This document shows positions 26,991-35,007 of a DNA stretch of 64,000 nucleotides, one piece after another (the stretch's first letter is position 1; each line of letters starts with the position of its first letter). Made by a program: the position numbers and the translations under genes. Below the pieces are notes generated by a model. The model saw nothing but the letters and a program-made list of their open reading frames with translations, did not search any database and was not told where the DNA came from. The stretch is from Massilia sp. erpn (GTDB taxonomy: Bacteria; Pseudomonadota; Gammaproteobacteria; Burkholderiales; Burkholderiaceae_D), in assembly GCF_024400215.1 (NCBI RefSeq), contig NZ_CP053748.1:3782001-3846000 (forward strand), given 5' to 3'.

Positions 26991-28263
26991 GCGGCAGGCG
27001 CCGGTGGCAGGTCGCGGCGCGCGTCAGCAGCAGGTCGCGTTCGCGCTCGTTCTGCGTCATGCCGGCGGCGCGCTCGAATTCGGCGCGCGCCTCGTCCAGC
27101 CGGCCCAGTTTGAACAGCAGGTCGCCGCGCACGCTGGGCAGCAGATGGTAGTTGCGCAGCAGCGGCTCGTCGAGCAGGGTGTCGGCCACGGCCAGGCCTT
27201 CGGCCGGGCCGAAGGCCATGGAGACGGCCACCGCCCGGTTCAGCTCCACCACCGGCGAGGACGCCAGTTCGGACAGCGTGTGGTAGAGGGCGGCGATGCG
27301 CAGCCATTCCGTCTCCTCTGCCTTGCGCGCCCGCGCATGGCAGGCGGCGATTTCCGCCTGCAGCACATAGGGCCCGGCTGGACGATCCAGGCGGGCGGCG
27401 CGTTCCAGCGCGGCCAGACCGCGTCCGATCAGGAGCTGGTCCCAGCGCGAGCGGTCCTGCTCCAGCAGCAGTACGGGGCGGCCGCGCGCGTCGCAGCGCG
27501 CCCGCAGGCGCGAGGACTGGATTTCCAGCAGGGCCGCCAGGCCATGCACTTCCGGTTCCTGCGGCGCCAGCCCGGCCAGGATGCGCGCCAGGCGCAGCGC
27601 TTCCTCGCATAGGGCGGGACGCATCCAGTCGGCGCCGGCGCTGGCCGAATAGCCTTCGTTGAAGATCAGGTAAATCACTTGCAGCACGGAGGACAAGCGT
27701 TCCTCCAGCTCGGCGCCGCGCGGCACTTCGTAAGGCACGCGCTTGTCGGCCAGGGTGCGTTTGGCGCGCACGATGCGCTGGGCGATGGTCGGCTCGGCCA
27801 CCAGGAAGGCGCGCGCGATTTCGTCGGTGGACAGGCCGCCCAGCAGGCGCAGGGTGAGCGCCACCCGGCCTTCGGTCGGCAGCACCGGATGGCAGGAGAT
27901 GAAGACCAGGCGCAGCAGGTCGTCGCCGATATTGTCGTCCAGCGTCTTTTCCAGATCGGGAGCGGCATCCTGCAGCAGACCCTCGATCTCGTAAGTCAGT
28001 TCGGCTTCCTTGTCCCGGGTCAGCTTATGGTGGCGCAGATGGTCGAGGGCGCGGTTTTTCGCCACCGTCATCAGCCAGGCCGCCGCATTCTCCGGCATGC
28101 CTTTTTCAGGCCAGATTTCCAGTGCGCTGACCAGGGCATCCTGGGCCATCTCCTCGGCCAGGCCGACGTCGCGCAACATGCGCGTCAGCACCGCGATGAT
28201 CTTGGCCGACTCGATGCGCCAGACCGCATCGAGCCGCTGGTGGATGGCCTGGGAGCTGGTCAC
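26956..28263 (-). CDS. ECF42-type sigma factor with C-terminal TPR-like extension
   Basis: A 435-residue sigma factor, about twice the normal ECF length. Sigma-2 (about 8-80) carries LAEEMAQDALVSALEIWP and NAAAWLMTVAKNRALDHLR. Sigma-4 (about 110-165) carries LGGLSTDEIARAFLVAEPTI. The remaining 250 or so residues form a helical repeat domain (IFNEGYSAS, LCEEALRLARIL, AEIAACHARA, VELNRAVAV) that in this group replaces an anti-sigma factor. The start is GTG at 28263, overlapping the preceding stop as GTGA. The upstream DGPF/YCII genes are the diagnostic partners of the ECF42 group. The trigger is not known from sequence. Confidence 0.9.
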   Translation of the reverse strand: MTSSQAIHQRLDAVWRIESAKIIAVLTRMLRDVGLAEEMAQDALVSALEIWPEKGMPENAAAWLMTVAKNRALDHLRHHKLTRDKEAELTYEIEGLLQDAAPDLEKTLDDNIGDDLLRLVFISCHPVLPTEGRVALTLRLLGGLSTDEIARAFLVAEPTIAQRIVRAKRTLADKRVPYEVPRGAELEERLSSVLQVIYLIFNEGYSASAGADWMRPALCEEALRLARILAGLAPQEPEVHGLAALLEIQSSRLRARCDARGRPVLLLEQDRSRWDQLLIGRGLAALERAARLDRPAGPYVLQAEIAACHARARKAEETEWLRIAALYHTLSELASSPVVELNRAVAVSMAFGPAEGLAVADTLLDEPLLRNYHLLPSVRGDLLFKLGRLDEARAEFERAAGMTQNERERDLLLTRAATCHRRLPPTPPGSAAPAA

Positions 28264-28958
28264 TGGCGTACAACCTCGCGCAATTCAATCTGGATATCGG
28301 GACCGTTGGGGAAGGGATAGTTGCGCACCCATTCATAGGCTTCTTCGCGGCTGGCGGTCTGGATCACCCAGTAGCCCGCGATCAGTTCCTTGATCTCGGT
28401 GAAGGGACCGTCGATCACGGTATGGCGGCCGCCGCTGAGCTTCACGCGCGCGCCTTGCGCCGCCGGTTTCAGTCCTTCGCCCGCCAGGATCACGCCGGCG
28501 CGCACGCCTTCCTCGTTACGGCGCATCATCAGGGCGATATGCGCAGGGTCGACGTGCTCGTCGCGCTCGTGCTTTTCGTTTGCCTTCAGCAGCACCATAT
28601 ACGGCGTGAGCTGGGGCGGCACATTGGCCTCGAAACCCAGGCAGCCGCTGGTGCAGCCGGTTTCACGCACTTCCAGCGTGAATTCGCCCTCGTTGTCGGC
28701 CGTGGGCCATTGCTTGGCCCACTCGATGGCCTCGGCCTGGTCATTGGCTTCGATCACGGTGAAGCCGGCCACCATCTCGTGGGCATTGGGGAAGGGGCCT
28801 TGCTCGACTTCCCAGGCGCTGCCGTTGTACTTCATGCGCGTCGAACGCTCGCTGGAATGCAGCCATTTGCCGTCGGGCAGGGCGGCGGTCAGGCCGGGGG
28901 GCGGGAACGAAGCCTGCTCGGTGCTGGCGTCGGCCCGGCGCAAAATCATAAAGTGCAT
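28260..28958 (-). CDS. Double YCII/DGPF-domain protein
   Basis: A 232-residue fusion of two YCII-related (DGPF) domains. The first (about 1-110) has a degenerate motif QGPF in VEQGPFPNAHEMVAGF; the second (about 118-225) has the full motif in VIDGPFTEIKELIAGYWVI. The start ATG 28958 has a near-perfect AGGAGG 5 nt upstream. The stop overlaps the sigma-factor GTG by 4 nt, so the two are translationally coupled. Such proteins accompany ECF42 sigma factors; their biochemical role is unknown, although some YCII proteins are enzymes or regulators. The loss of the acidic motif residue in domain 1 suggests only domain 2 keeps an active site. Confidence 0.88.
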   Translation of the reverse strand: MHFMILRRADASTEQASFPPPGLTAALPDGKWLHSSERSTRMKYNGSAWEVEQGPFPNAHEMVAGFTVIEANDQAEAIEWAKQWPTADNEGEFTLEVRETGCTSGCLGFEANVPPQLTPYMVLLKANEKHERDEHVDPAHIALMMRRNEEGVRAGVILAGEGLKPAAQGARVKLSGGRHTVIDGPFTEIKELIAGYWVIQTASREEAYEWVRNYPFPNGPDIQIELREVVRQ

Positions 28959-29028
28959 TGCATCCTCCTGTATCGGTTGGCATACGGCCCGGCGCGCAGC
29001 GGGCGCGCGCCGGGTTTGCGGCAAATAC

Positions 29029-29448
29029 TCAGGCAGCGCTTTCGACCTGGGCGCGCAGGCGGTCTTCCTGATCGCGCAGCTCGGGTGTCATGGCGGCGCC
29101 GAAATCCTCCATCTCGAAGACGCGGCGGATTTCCACTTCCGAACCGTCGTCCATCGGCGCGCGCTTCATCCATTCCACCGCTTCGTCCAGCGACTTGACC
29201 TGGATCAGCCAGAAGCCGGCCACCAGCTCCTTGGTTTCGGCGAAGGGGCCGTCGAGCACCACGCGTTCCTTGCCCTGGTAGCGGATGCGCGCGCCGCGCG
29301 AGCTGGGATGCAGGCCTTCGCCGGCCAGCAGCACGCCGGCGCCCACCAGCTCTTCATTGAAGCGGCCCATCTGGGTCAGGGTTTCTTCCGATGGCATTTC
29401 ACCGGCTTCGGAACGGGCATTGGCTTTGACGATAATCATGAAACGCAT
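29029..29448 (-). CDS. YCII/DGPF-domain protein
   Basis: A 139-residue single-domain protein opening MRFMIIVKA, with a central GAGVLLAGEGLHPSSRGARI and the signature VVLDGPFAETKELVAGFWLI. ATG 29448 has GAGGAG 6 nt upstream; a longer start at 29466 would swallow that site. It lies between the VOC protein and the double DGPF protein on the same strand, in the operon ending with the ECF42 sigma factor. It is closely similar to the second domain of its neighbour, so the set probably arose by duplication. Confidence 0.9.
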   Translation of the reverse strand: MRFMIIVKANARSEAGEMPSEETLTQMGRFNEELVGAGVLLAGEGLHPSSRGARIRYQGKERVVLDGPFAETKELVAGFWLIQVKSLDEAVEWMKRAPMDDGSEVEIRRVFEMEDFGAAMTPELRDQEDRLRAQVESAA

Positions 29449-29471
29449 GGCAGTCTCCTCGTGCATCAGAA

Positions 29472-29963
29472 TTATTGTTGGGCCGCTTCGCCGCAGCCGC
29501 CATGCTTGGCCGCGTCGGCCGCCGCCGCCGCGATCTCTTCCGGCGTCAGGTCGCGCACATGGGTGGCAATCGACCAGGAGTGGCCGAAGGGGTCGGTCAG
29601 CACGCCGTAGCGGTCGCCCCAGAACATTTCGGTGACGGGCATCTTGGTGGTGGCGCCGGCTTCCAAGGCGCGCGCAAAGGTGGCGTCGGCGTCTTCCACA
29701 TACAGGTGGATGGTGACGGGCGAGCCTTTCAGCGCGATCGGACCGAGCGAGCCCCAGGCCGGCGCCTCATCCATCAGCATCAGGGCGGAATCGCCGATGC
29801 GCAGCAGGGCATGCATGATCTTGCCGTCCGGGCCGGGCATGCGCGCGCCTTCGACGGCGCCAAAAGCCTTCTTGTAGAACTCGATGGCCTGGGCCGCGCC
29901 CGCACAGACCAGGTGCGGGGTCAGGGAGTGCATGTCTGCGGGAATGGCGTTTACTTTGCTCAT
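29472..29963 (-). CDS. VOC-superfamily (PhnB/glyoxalase-like) protein
   Basis: A 163-residue protein of the PhnB-like branch of the vicinal oxygen chelate fold: HSLTPHLVCAGAAQAIEFYK, then GPDGKIMHALLRIGDSALML, then WGDRYGVLTDPFGHSWSIA. Two beta-alpha-beta-beta-beta repeats are implied. The start MSKVNAIPADM at 29963 has AGGAG upstream. It is the first gene after the candidate ECF promoter, heading the VOC-YCII-YCII-sigma operon. The substrate is unknown. A His/Gly-rich C-terminal tail (KHGGCGEAAQQ) is unremarkable. Confidence 0.88.
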   Translation of the reverse strand: MSKVNAIPADMHSLTPHLVCAGAAQAIEFYKKAFGAVEGARMPGPDGKIMHALLRIGDSALMLMDEAPAWGSLGPIALKGSPVTIHLYVEDADATFARALEAGATTKMPVTEMFWGDRYGVLTDPFGHSWSIATHVRDLTPEEIAAAAADAAKHGGCGEAAQQ

Positions 29964-30020
29964 GATGAGGTCTCCTATCAAGGGTTGGCGGAGAGCGCAC
30001 ATTGCGCTTCCATATCCCCA

Positions 30021-30048
30021 CGACGGCCCGCGCCGGCGGAAATCGACA
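30021..30048 (-). promoter_or_regulatory. Candidate ECF42 target promoter
   Basis: On the minus strand TGTCGA (30048-30043) is followed after 17 nt by CGTCG (30025-30021), 57 nt before the VOC gene start. A TGTCGA -35 with a C-G-rich -10 is the motif I recall for ECF42 targets, which would mean autoregulation of the operon. Neither element resembles sigma70. Confidence 0.55.
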
Positions 30049-30055
30049 AGCCTGA

Positions 30056-30088
30056 CAAAAATAATTCAAAAATTGTAAATTATTTTTG
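30056..30088. repeat. AT-rich inverted repeat between envZ and the ECF42 operon
   Basis: An 11-bp perfect inverted repeat (CAAAAATAATT / AATTATTTTTG) with an 11-nt AT-rich spacer, in otherwise GC-rich DNA. It ends 8 bp upstream of the candidate -35 and 27 bp after the envZ stop. It may act as a weak terminator for envZ, an UP-like element, or an operator. Confidence 0.6.
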
Positions 30089-30114
30089 CCAGCTTTGCCG
30101 AGCGATATGACTCA

Positions 30115-31479
30115 TCAGGCGATAGCGCGCATCACGATCTGGATCGCCAGGCCGCCGCCGGGGCGGTTGCGCACCTTGAATTCCGCCCCATGCTTGAGCA
30201 GCACGCGCTCGACAATGGCCAGACCGAGGCCGGCGCCATTGGCCTGGCCGCGCGCCGCGTCGAGGCGGGTGAAGGGTTTGAGCAGCTGGGCGATCTGCTC
30301 TTCGGGCACGCCCACGCCATGGTCGCTCACCTCGATGGTGACGCGGCGCGCCGTGTGCATGCCTTTGACGCTGCATTTCAGCTCGATCTCGGCCACCTCC
30401 TTGCCCGGCGTCTTGCCGTAGCGGCGCGCGTTCTCGATCAGATTGCCGATCACGCGTTTCAGGTCGGTGGCGTTGCCCAGCACGTGGGCGCGTTCGGCCA
30501 GCTCGGTGCTGACCTGCACGTCGGTCAGACGCGACACCTCATGCGCGCATTCCTCCAGCAGGGTTTTCACGTCGACATTGATGAAGGTGGCAGCTTCGGT
30601 CGGCTTGGCGTAGTCGAGGAACTGGCCGATGATGGCGTCCATCTGGGCGATGTCGGACTGGATGCCGTCGCGCGATTCAAGCGAGAGATTGGCCATTTCC
30701 ACTTCCAGCTGCATGCGCGCCAGCGGCGTGCGCAGGTCGTGCGAGATGCCGGCCAGAATCACGGCGCGGTCCGATTCGACCTGCTGCAGATCGTCCACCA
30801 TCTGGTTGAAGCTGCGGTTCGCCTCGCGGATTTCGCGCGGGCCTTTTTCCGGCAGCGGCGGCGGACGGTTGCCCTGGGCGAATTCGCGCGTGGCCGCCGT
30901 CAGGCGCGCCAGCGGCAGGTTGATCAGGCTGGAAATCAGGGCGGCACCGAGCAGCGAGACGATCGACACCACGCCGGCCCAGCCCAGCCACTGGATGCCG
31001 GTCAGGCCGCGGATGCGCTCGCGCTCCAGCATCAGCCAGTAGGCGTCGTCGTCGATCTTGAAGCTGACCCAGAAGCCGGACACGCCGTTCACGCTGGAGG
31101 AAAAGCGCGTATCGGCCCCCAGCTTGGCTTTCACCAGGGCTTCGATATCGGGCATCAGGGCATTGTCGGGCGGCGGGTCGACCTCGTCGTCCTCCTCCAT
31201 CGGGAAGACGCGGATGCCCTCGTTCGAGACCAGCTCGAACAGCAGTTCGCTGCGCAGGCCGACGGCGGAGTGGGTGAGGGCGGCGCGGGTGATGGTGACC
31301 ACGGAGATCACCTGGGCCGAGATTTGCTGGACTTGCGGTTCGCGCTGGACGATGCTGATCATGCCCACCCAGGCCGACATGCTCAGCGTGGTGAGCACGC
31401 CGAGCAGCAGGAAGGTGCGCCAAAAGAGACCGCTTTTCAGCCAGGCCAGGCGGGGGAGTTTAAACAGGCGCTTCTTCAT
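30115..31479 (-). CDS. envZ: EnvZ-like sensor histidine kinase
   Basis: A 454-residue inner-membrane kinase. It has a first membrane helix at about 19-42, a periplasmic region rich in acidic residues (EEDDEVDPPPD, about 96-105), a second helix at about 163-187, a HAMP domain, then HisKA with His247 in GISHDLRTPLARM. The ATPase domain carries NLIENARRYG, VSDHGVGVPEEQ and GAGLGLAIVERV. It lies 18 bp downstream of the response regulator on the same strand, in the normal ompR-envZ order. It is probably the osmotic/envelope sensor also known as RisS in related genera. Confidence 0.92.
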   Translation of the reverse strand: MKKRLFKLPRLAWLKSGLFWRTFLLLGVLTTLSMSAWVGMISIVQREPQVQQISAQVISVVTITRAALTHSAVGLRSELLFELVSNEGIRVFPMEEDDEVDPPPDNALMPDIEALVKAKLGADTRFSSSVNGVSGFWVSFKIDDDAYWLMLERERIRGLTGIQWLGWAGVVSIVSLLGAALISSLINLPLARLTAATREFAQGNRPPPLPEKGPREIREANRSFNQMVDDLQQVESDRAVILAGISHDLRTPLARMQLEVEMANLSLESRDGIQSDIAQMDAIIGQFLDYAKPTEAATFINVDVKTLLEECAHEVSRLTDVQVSTELAERAHVLGNATDLKRVIGNLIENARRYGKTPGKEVAEIELKCSVKGMHTARRVTIEVSDHGVGVPEEQIAQLLKPFTRLDAARGQANGAGLGLAIVERVLLKHGAEFKVRNRPGGGLAIQIVMRAIA

Positions 31480-31497
31480 GCGGTGCTGCCGGGCACC

Positions 31498-32265
31498 TTA
31501 GCGCGGCTGTCCCTCCGGGATGAAGACATAGCCCAGTCCCCATACCGTCTGGATGTACAGCGGGCTCGATGGATCCGGTTCGATCAGCTTGCGCAGGCGG
31601 GAAATCTGCACGTCCAGGCTGCGGTCGAACACCTCGTATTCGCGGCCGCGCGCCAGTTCCATCAGCTTCTCGCGCGACAGCGGCTGGCGCGCATGGCGCG
31701 CGAACACTTTCAGTACCGAGAATTCGCCGGTGGTCAGCGGCACGGTCTCGCCGTTTTTCTTCAGCGTGCGCGTGCCCAGGTCCAGCACGAACTGGCCGAA
31801 TTCGAAGGTCTGCGGGGTTTCCGACGGCGCGCCCGGAATCTCGTCCGGCGCCTTGCGGCGCAGCACGGCGCCGATGCGGGCCACCAGCTCGCGCGGGTTG
31901 AAAGGCTTGGGCAGGTAATCGTCGGCGCCCATTTCCAGGCCGACGATGCGGTCCACATCCTCGCCCTTGGCGGTCAGCATGATGATCGGCGTCTGGTCGC
32001 CCGCGCCGCGCAGGCGGCGGCAGATCGACAGGCCGTCTTCGCCCGGCAGCATCAGGTCCAGCACCAGCAGGTCGTAACGCTCGCGCAGCCACAGCTTGTT
32101 CATGGCCGTCGCGTTTTCCGCGGTGAAGACATTGAAGCCCTGTTCGGTCAGATAGCGGCGCAGCAGGTCGCGTAGACGGACGTCGTCGTCCACTACCATG
32201 ATCTTGGCTTGGTGGCCCTGGTTGCTGCCAGAACTGTTGCTCGATTCGGTGGAGGTCGTAGTCAT
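31498..32265 (-). CDS. ompR: OmpR-family response regulator
   Basis: A 255-residue two-domain regulator. The N-terminal 20 residues are Ser/Thr/Asn-rich. The receiver has its acidic pocket at MVVDDD, phospho-acceptor Asp70 in LLVLDLMLP, and the Thr/Lys switch residues in MLTAKG and LPKPF. A winged-helix DNA-binding domain (about 150-250) shows LTTGEFSVLKVFARH, SREKLMELARG and QTVWGLGYVF. This is OmpR-type, with an EFSVL recognition region. It is transcribed before envZ. The 196-nt region upstream contains an AT-richer stretch around 32300-32370 that probably holds the promoter. Confidence 0.93.
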   Translation of the reverse strand: MTTTSTESSNSSGSNQGHQAKIMVVDDDVRLRDLLRRYLTEQGFNVFTAENATAMNKLWLRERYDLLVLDLMLPGEDGLSICRRLRGAGDQTPIIMLTAKGEDVDRIVGLEMGADDYLPKPFNPRELVARIGAVLRRKAPDEIPGAPSETPQTFEFGQFVLDLGTRTLKKNGETVPLTTGEFSVLKVFARHARQPLSREKLMELARGREYEVFDRSLDVQISRLRKLIEPDPSSPLYIQTVWGLGYVFIPEGQPR

Positions 32266-32461
32266 AATGCTGTCGGAATTGTCAGATTCATGTTGCTATG
32301 GTAACGTCATAATGGTCGCCGGAAACAATACTTGGCAGACCCATTACAAAGTGTTACAAACTTTACCCAAACGCTCTTACCCGCGTGATGAAAGGGGCAT
32401 ACACTTGGCCCATAGTCAGTACAGCTTATAGGTTTACCTTGCAAGACGGAAGAGGATCACG

Positions 32462-32839
32462 ATGAACAAGCCAGCAGCAACAAGCAAAAGGACGGGAGAA
32501 GCGCATTTGCGCCGGCACCTGCCTGCCGCTGCGCTGGCGCTGGCCTGCTCCCTGACCGCCGCCGCGGCCTGGGCCAACGGCCCCACTGATCCGCCCAGCA
32601 ACCAGCCGCGCCGCGAAGAAAGCCGTCCGGCGCCGCGCGAAAGCCGCGAGACGCGCGACCGCCGCTGGGGTGACTACGAACAGCGCGCGGAAGAGCAGCG
32701 CCGCGCCATGCAGGAAAATGTGAACAATGCGGAGATGAGCCGCCGCGTGGGCCGCATGACGGCCGACGAGAAGCGCGACCTGCGCCGCCAGATCACGGAA
32801 ACGGGACAGGAGCTGTACGCGATTCCGCCGCGCCGCTAG
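32462..32839 (+). CDS. Small exported charged protein, hypothetical
   Basis: A 125-residue protein with a basic N-terminus, a hydrophobic signal core (AALALACSLTAAAAWA, about residues 22-37) and a predicted cleavage near AWANG. The mature part is Pro/Arg/Glu-rich and hydrophilic (NQPRREESRPAPRESRETRD), with a helical tail MTADEKRDLRRQITETGQEL. A ribosome site GAGG precedes ATG 32462. I recognise no family; the TADEKRDLRRQI tail resembles the ends of small periplasmic proteins common in Burkholderiales. It is divergent from ompR and followed by a clear terminator, so it is a monocistronic gene possibly under OmpR control. Confidence 0.75.
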   Translation: MNKPAATSKRTGEAHLRRHLPAAALALACSLTAAAAWANGPTDPPSNQPRREESRPAPRESRETRDRRWGDYEQRAEEQRRAMQENVNNAEMSRRVGRMTADEKRDLRRQITETGQELYAIPPRR

Positions 32840-32861
32840 AGCGGCGCCGCAGAGCGCAACC

Positions 32862-32884
32862 AGGGCCGCTTGCGGCCCTTTTTG
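32862..32884 (+). terminator. Rho-independent terminator after the small exported protein
   Basis: Stem AGGGCCG / CGGCCCT with a 4-nt loop (CTTG), followed by TTTTTGTTTG, 22 nt after the stop codon. Confidence 0.9.
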
Positions 32885-33042
32885 TTTGCGCAACTTTCTC
32901 ATATTTGCAACCGGCGGGCGGCGAAAAGCGCGAACAGGGGTGTGTTTGGCCCCGGTTCGTGGTACGCTTCCCCGATATAATAAAGAAATAAATGTTGCTG
33001 GCGTGACAAATGCAGTCCCGTTAGGCGTTCATTGGGGGATTC

Positions 33043-34908
33043 ATGTCAGACGTCGCTCCTGCGGGGCAAGCTAGTGGAGAGGGCGAGCTGCCGTCGTCGA
33101 TCGTCAAGCGCGAGGATGGCGTCTACTTCAAGGCCGATGCCGGCACCGTGGCCTGCCAGGCGGCCGCCAACCAGATCTTCCTGTCCAGCGCCTACTTCAG
33201 CGGCCTCGATTACGGCGTCTTTCTGCGCGCCCTGTACGAGGCCGGGCCGGAACTGCCCGAGGGCATCCAGGGCCAGCCCCTGATCCGCTTCGCCGACGAT
33301 ATCGTTCCCTTCAATCCCGCCCGCCGCGGCTTCTACAAATCGGTCCGCATCAGCAATGGCGAGGCCGAATACTATTTCGAGCCGGTCTTCCTCGACCTGC
33401 CCGGCCAGCCGCCGCAGCAGCAGGCCTTGAACTTCGACGAGTTCGTGGCCGATATGTGGATCAAGGGCATACGCTTTGGCATCGACGCGCCGGCCGTGAA
33501 AGCGGCCATCGCCCACGGCAAGGCGGTGCGCCTGGTGGCGGCGCGGCGCCTGAACGCGGCGCCGGGACGCGATGCTTCCATCGCCGAGGTGTCGCAGCAG
33601 CTGCACCGCTCGAACGCGCCGCGCGAGCTGGCCAATGGCCGCGTCGACCTGCACACTTTCCAGAACCGCTTTCCGCAGGTGAAGGCCAACGTCAAGCTGC
33701 TGCGCAAGGTGCCGAAACAGGCCGGCGCGCGCGGCTACGAGCTGTCCGGCATCGTGATCGAGCCGCCCGAACCGCGCGACCTGGAGCTGACCGGCGTGGC
33801 GGGCGAAGGCACGGTGATCGAGCATATCAACGGCGAGGACTACCTGGTATCGGCGGTGGAGGGCTTCGTCAGCGTCGATGGCGGCAGCAAGCGCCTGTCC
33901 ATCGGACCCAAGATCGTCAGCCGCGAAGGCGTCAGCGTGCGCACCACCGGCAATCTGCAGCTCACCGGCGAATACGAGGAATTCGGCGAGGTGCAGGAGC
34001 AGCGCGTGGTGGACGGCTACAGCATCACCATCCACCAGGACGTGTATGGCAAGATCAATTCGCGCGGCGGCAATATCAGCCTGCAGCGCAACCTGATCGG
34101 CGGCACGGCCATGAATGCGGACGGCAATATCAAGGTCAAGGGCATGGCCTCCGGCGCGGTGCTGCAGACGAAGAAGGGCGAGGTGGTGCTGGGCCGCGCC
34201 GAGAACTGCATTATCTCCGGCAGCAAGGTGGTGGTGGGCGAGGCGCTGAACTGCGAGATCATGGCCGATGAAGTCATGGTGCATAAGGCCGAGGGCTGCA
34301 CGATCGCCGCGCGCAAGATCGACATTGATGGCGCCGGCCCGCGCAAGCAGGCCGAGATGCAGCTGTACGTGCTGTTGCCCGATACCGGCAAATACGACCG
34401 CAGCATCGCCGAATGCAGGGAAAAGGCGGCGCGGCATGCGGCGACGGCGGCCCAGCGCCAGTCCGAACTGGATGCGCTGACCGGCCGCCAGGATATGCGC
34501 AACTACCTGACCCTGGCGACCCGGGTGCGCAAGCAGGAGGTGGTGCTGACCCACGAGCAGCTGGGCTTATTCCAGAAGATGGCCGAGCAGCTTGGACCGG
34601 CGCTGAAGCAGGTGGGGCAGATTTCGCTGGCCGTGAAAGAAGCCCAGGTGCGGCAAAAGCAGATGGAAGACCAGGCCGAGGCCGTGCTGCACCAGAAGCT
34701 CAGCGTGATCGGCGCGGCGCGCTGCACGGTGCGCGCGGTGCTGGGCGATACGCTGCTGCGCCCCATGATCTTCAATCCCGATCTGGGTCCGGCCTACGAC
34801 CATGCGCCGAAAGACATCAAGGCCCGCCTGCGCGCGGCCAGCGGCAGCCAGCCCATCTTCTCGGGCGCGCGCGGCAGCATCGACTGGAGCGCCAGCAGCG
34901 CGGCCTGA
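33043..34908 (+). CDS. FapA (DUF342) family protein
   Basis: A 621-residue protein with the FapA/DUF342 core: a right-handed beta-helix-like run of short strands at about residues 250-450 (GEGTVIEHINGEDY, VDGGSKRLSIGPKIV, GYSITIHQDVYGKI, NADGNIKVKGMASGA). A coiled-coil segment at about 455-565 follows. The N-terminal 230 residues are a variable domain. FapA-type proteins are linked to flagellar assembly or cell-surface regulation, but no flagellar genes are nearby. ATG 33043 follows a GGGGG stretch. TATAAT at 32976-32981 could be a -10. Family confident, function inferred. Confidence 0.85.
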   Translation: MSDVAPAGQASGEGELPSSIVKREDGVYFKADAGTVACQAAANQIFLSSAYFSGLDYGVFLRALYEAGPELPEGIQGQPLIRFADDIVPFNPARRGFYKSVRISNGEAEYYFEPVFLDLPGQPPQQQALNFDEFVADMWIKGIRFGIDAPAVKAAIAHGKAVRLVAARRLNAAPGRDASIAEVSQQLHRSNAPRELANGRVDLHTFQNRFPQVKANVKLLRKVPKQAGARGYELSGIVIEPPEPRDLELTGVAGEGTVIEHINGEDYLVSAVEGFVSVDGGSKRLSIGPKIVSREGVSVRTTGNLQLTGEYEEFGEVQEQRVVDGYSITIHQDVYGKINSRGGNISLQRNLIGGTAMNADGNIKVKGMASGAVLQTKKGEVVLGRAENCIISGSKVVVGEALNCEIMADEVMVHKAEGCTIAARKIDIDGAGPRKQAEMQLYVLLPDTGKYDRSIAECREKAARHAATAAQRQSELDALTGRQDMRNYLTLATRVRKQEVVLTHEQLGLFQKMAEQLGPALKQVGQISLAVKEAQVRQKQMEDQAEAVLHQKLSVIGAARCTVRAVLGDTLLRPMIFNPDLGPAYDHAPKDIKARLRAASGSQPIFSGARGSIDWSASSAA

Positions 34909-35007
34909 GCGGCGGGCGCTCTTCATTGGCCCTTCAGCATCCCTTAGCTTGGGCTTCACGCGTGCGGACGCACAATCGCTCCTCGTTTTCACACAGGAGC
35001 AAACACC

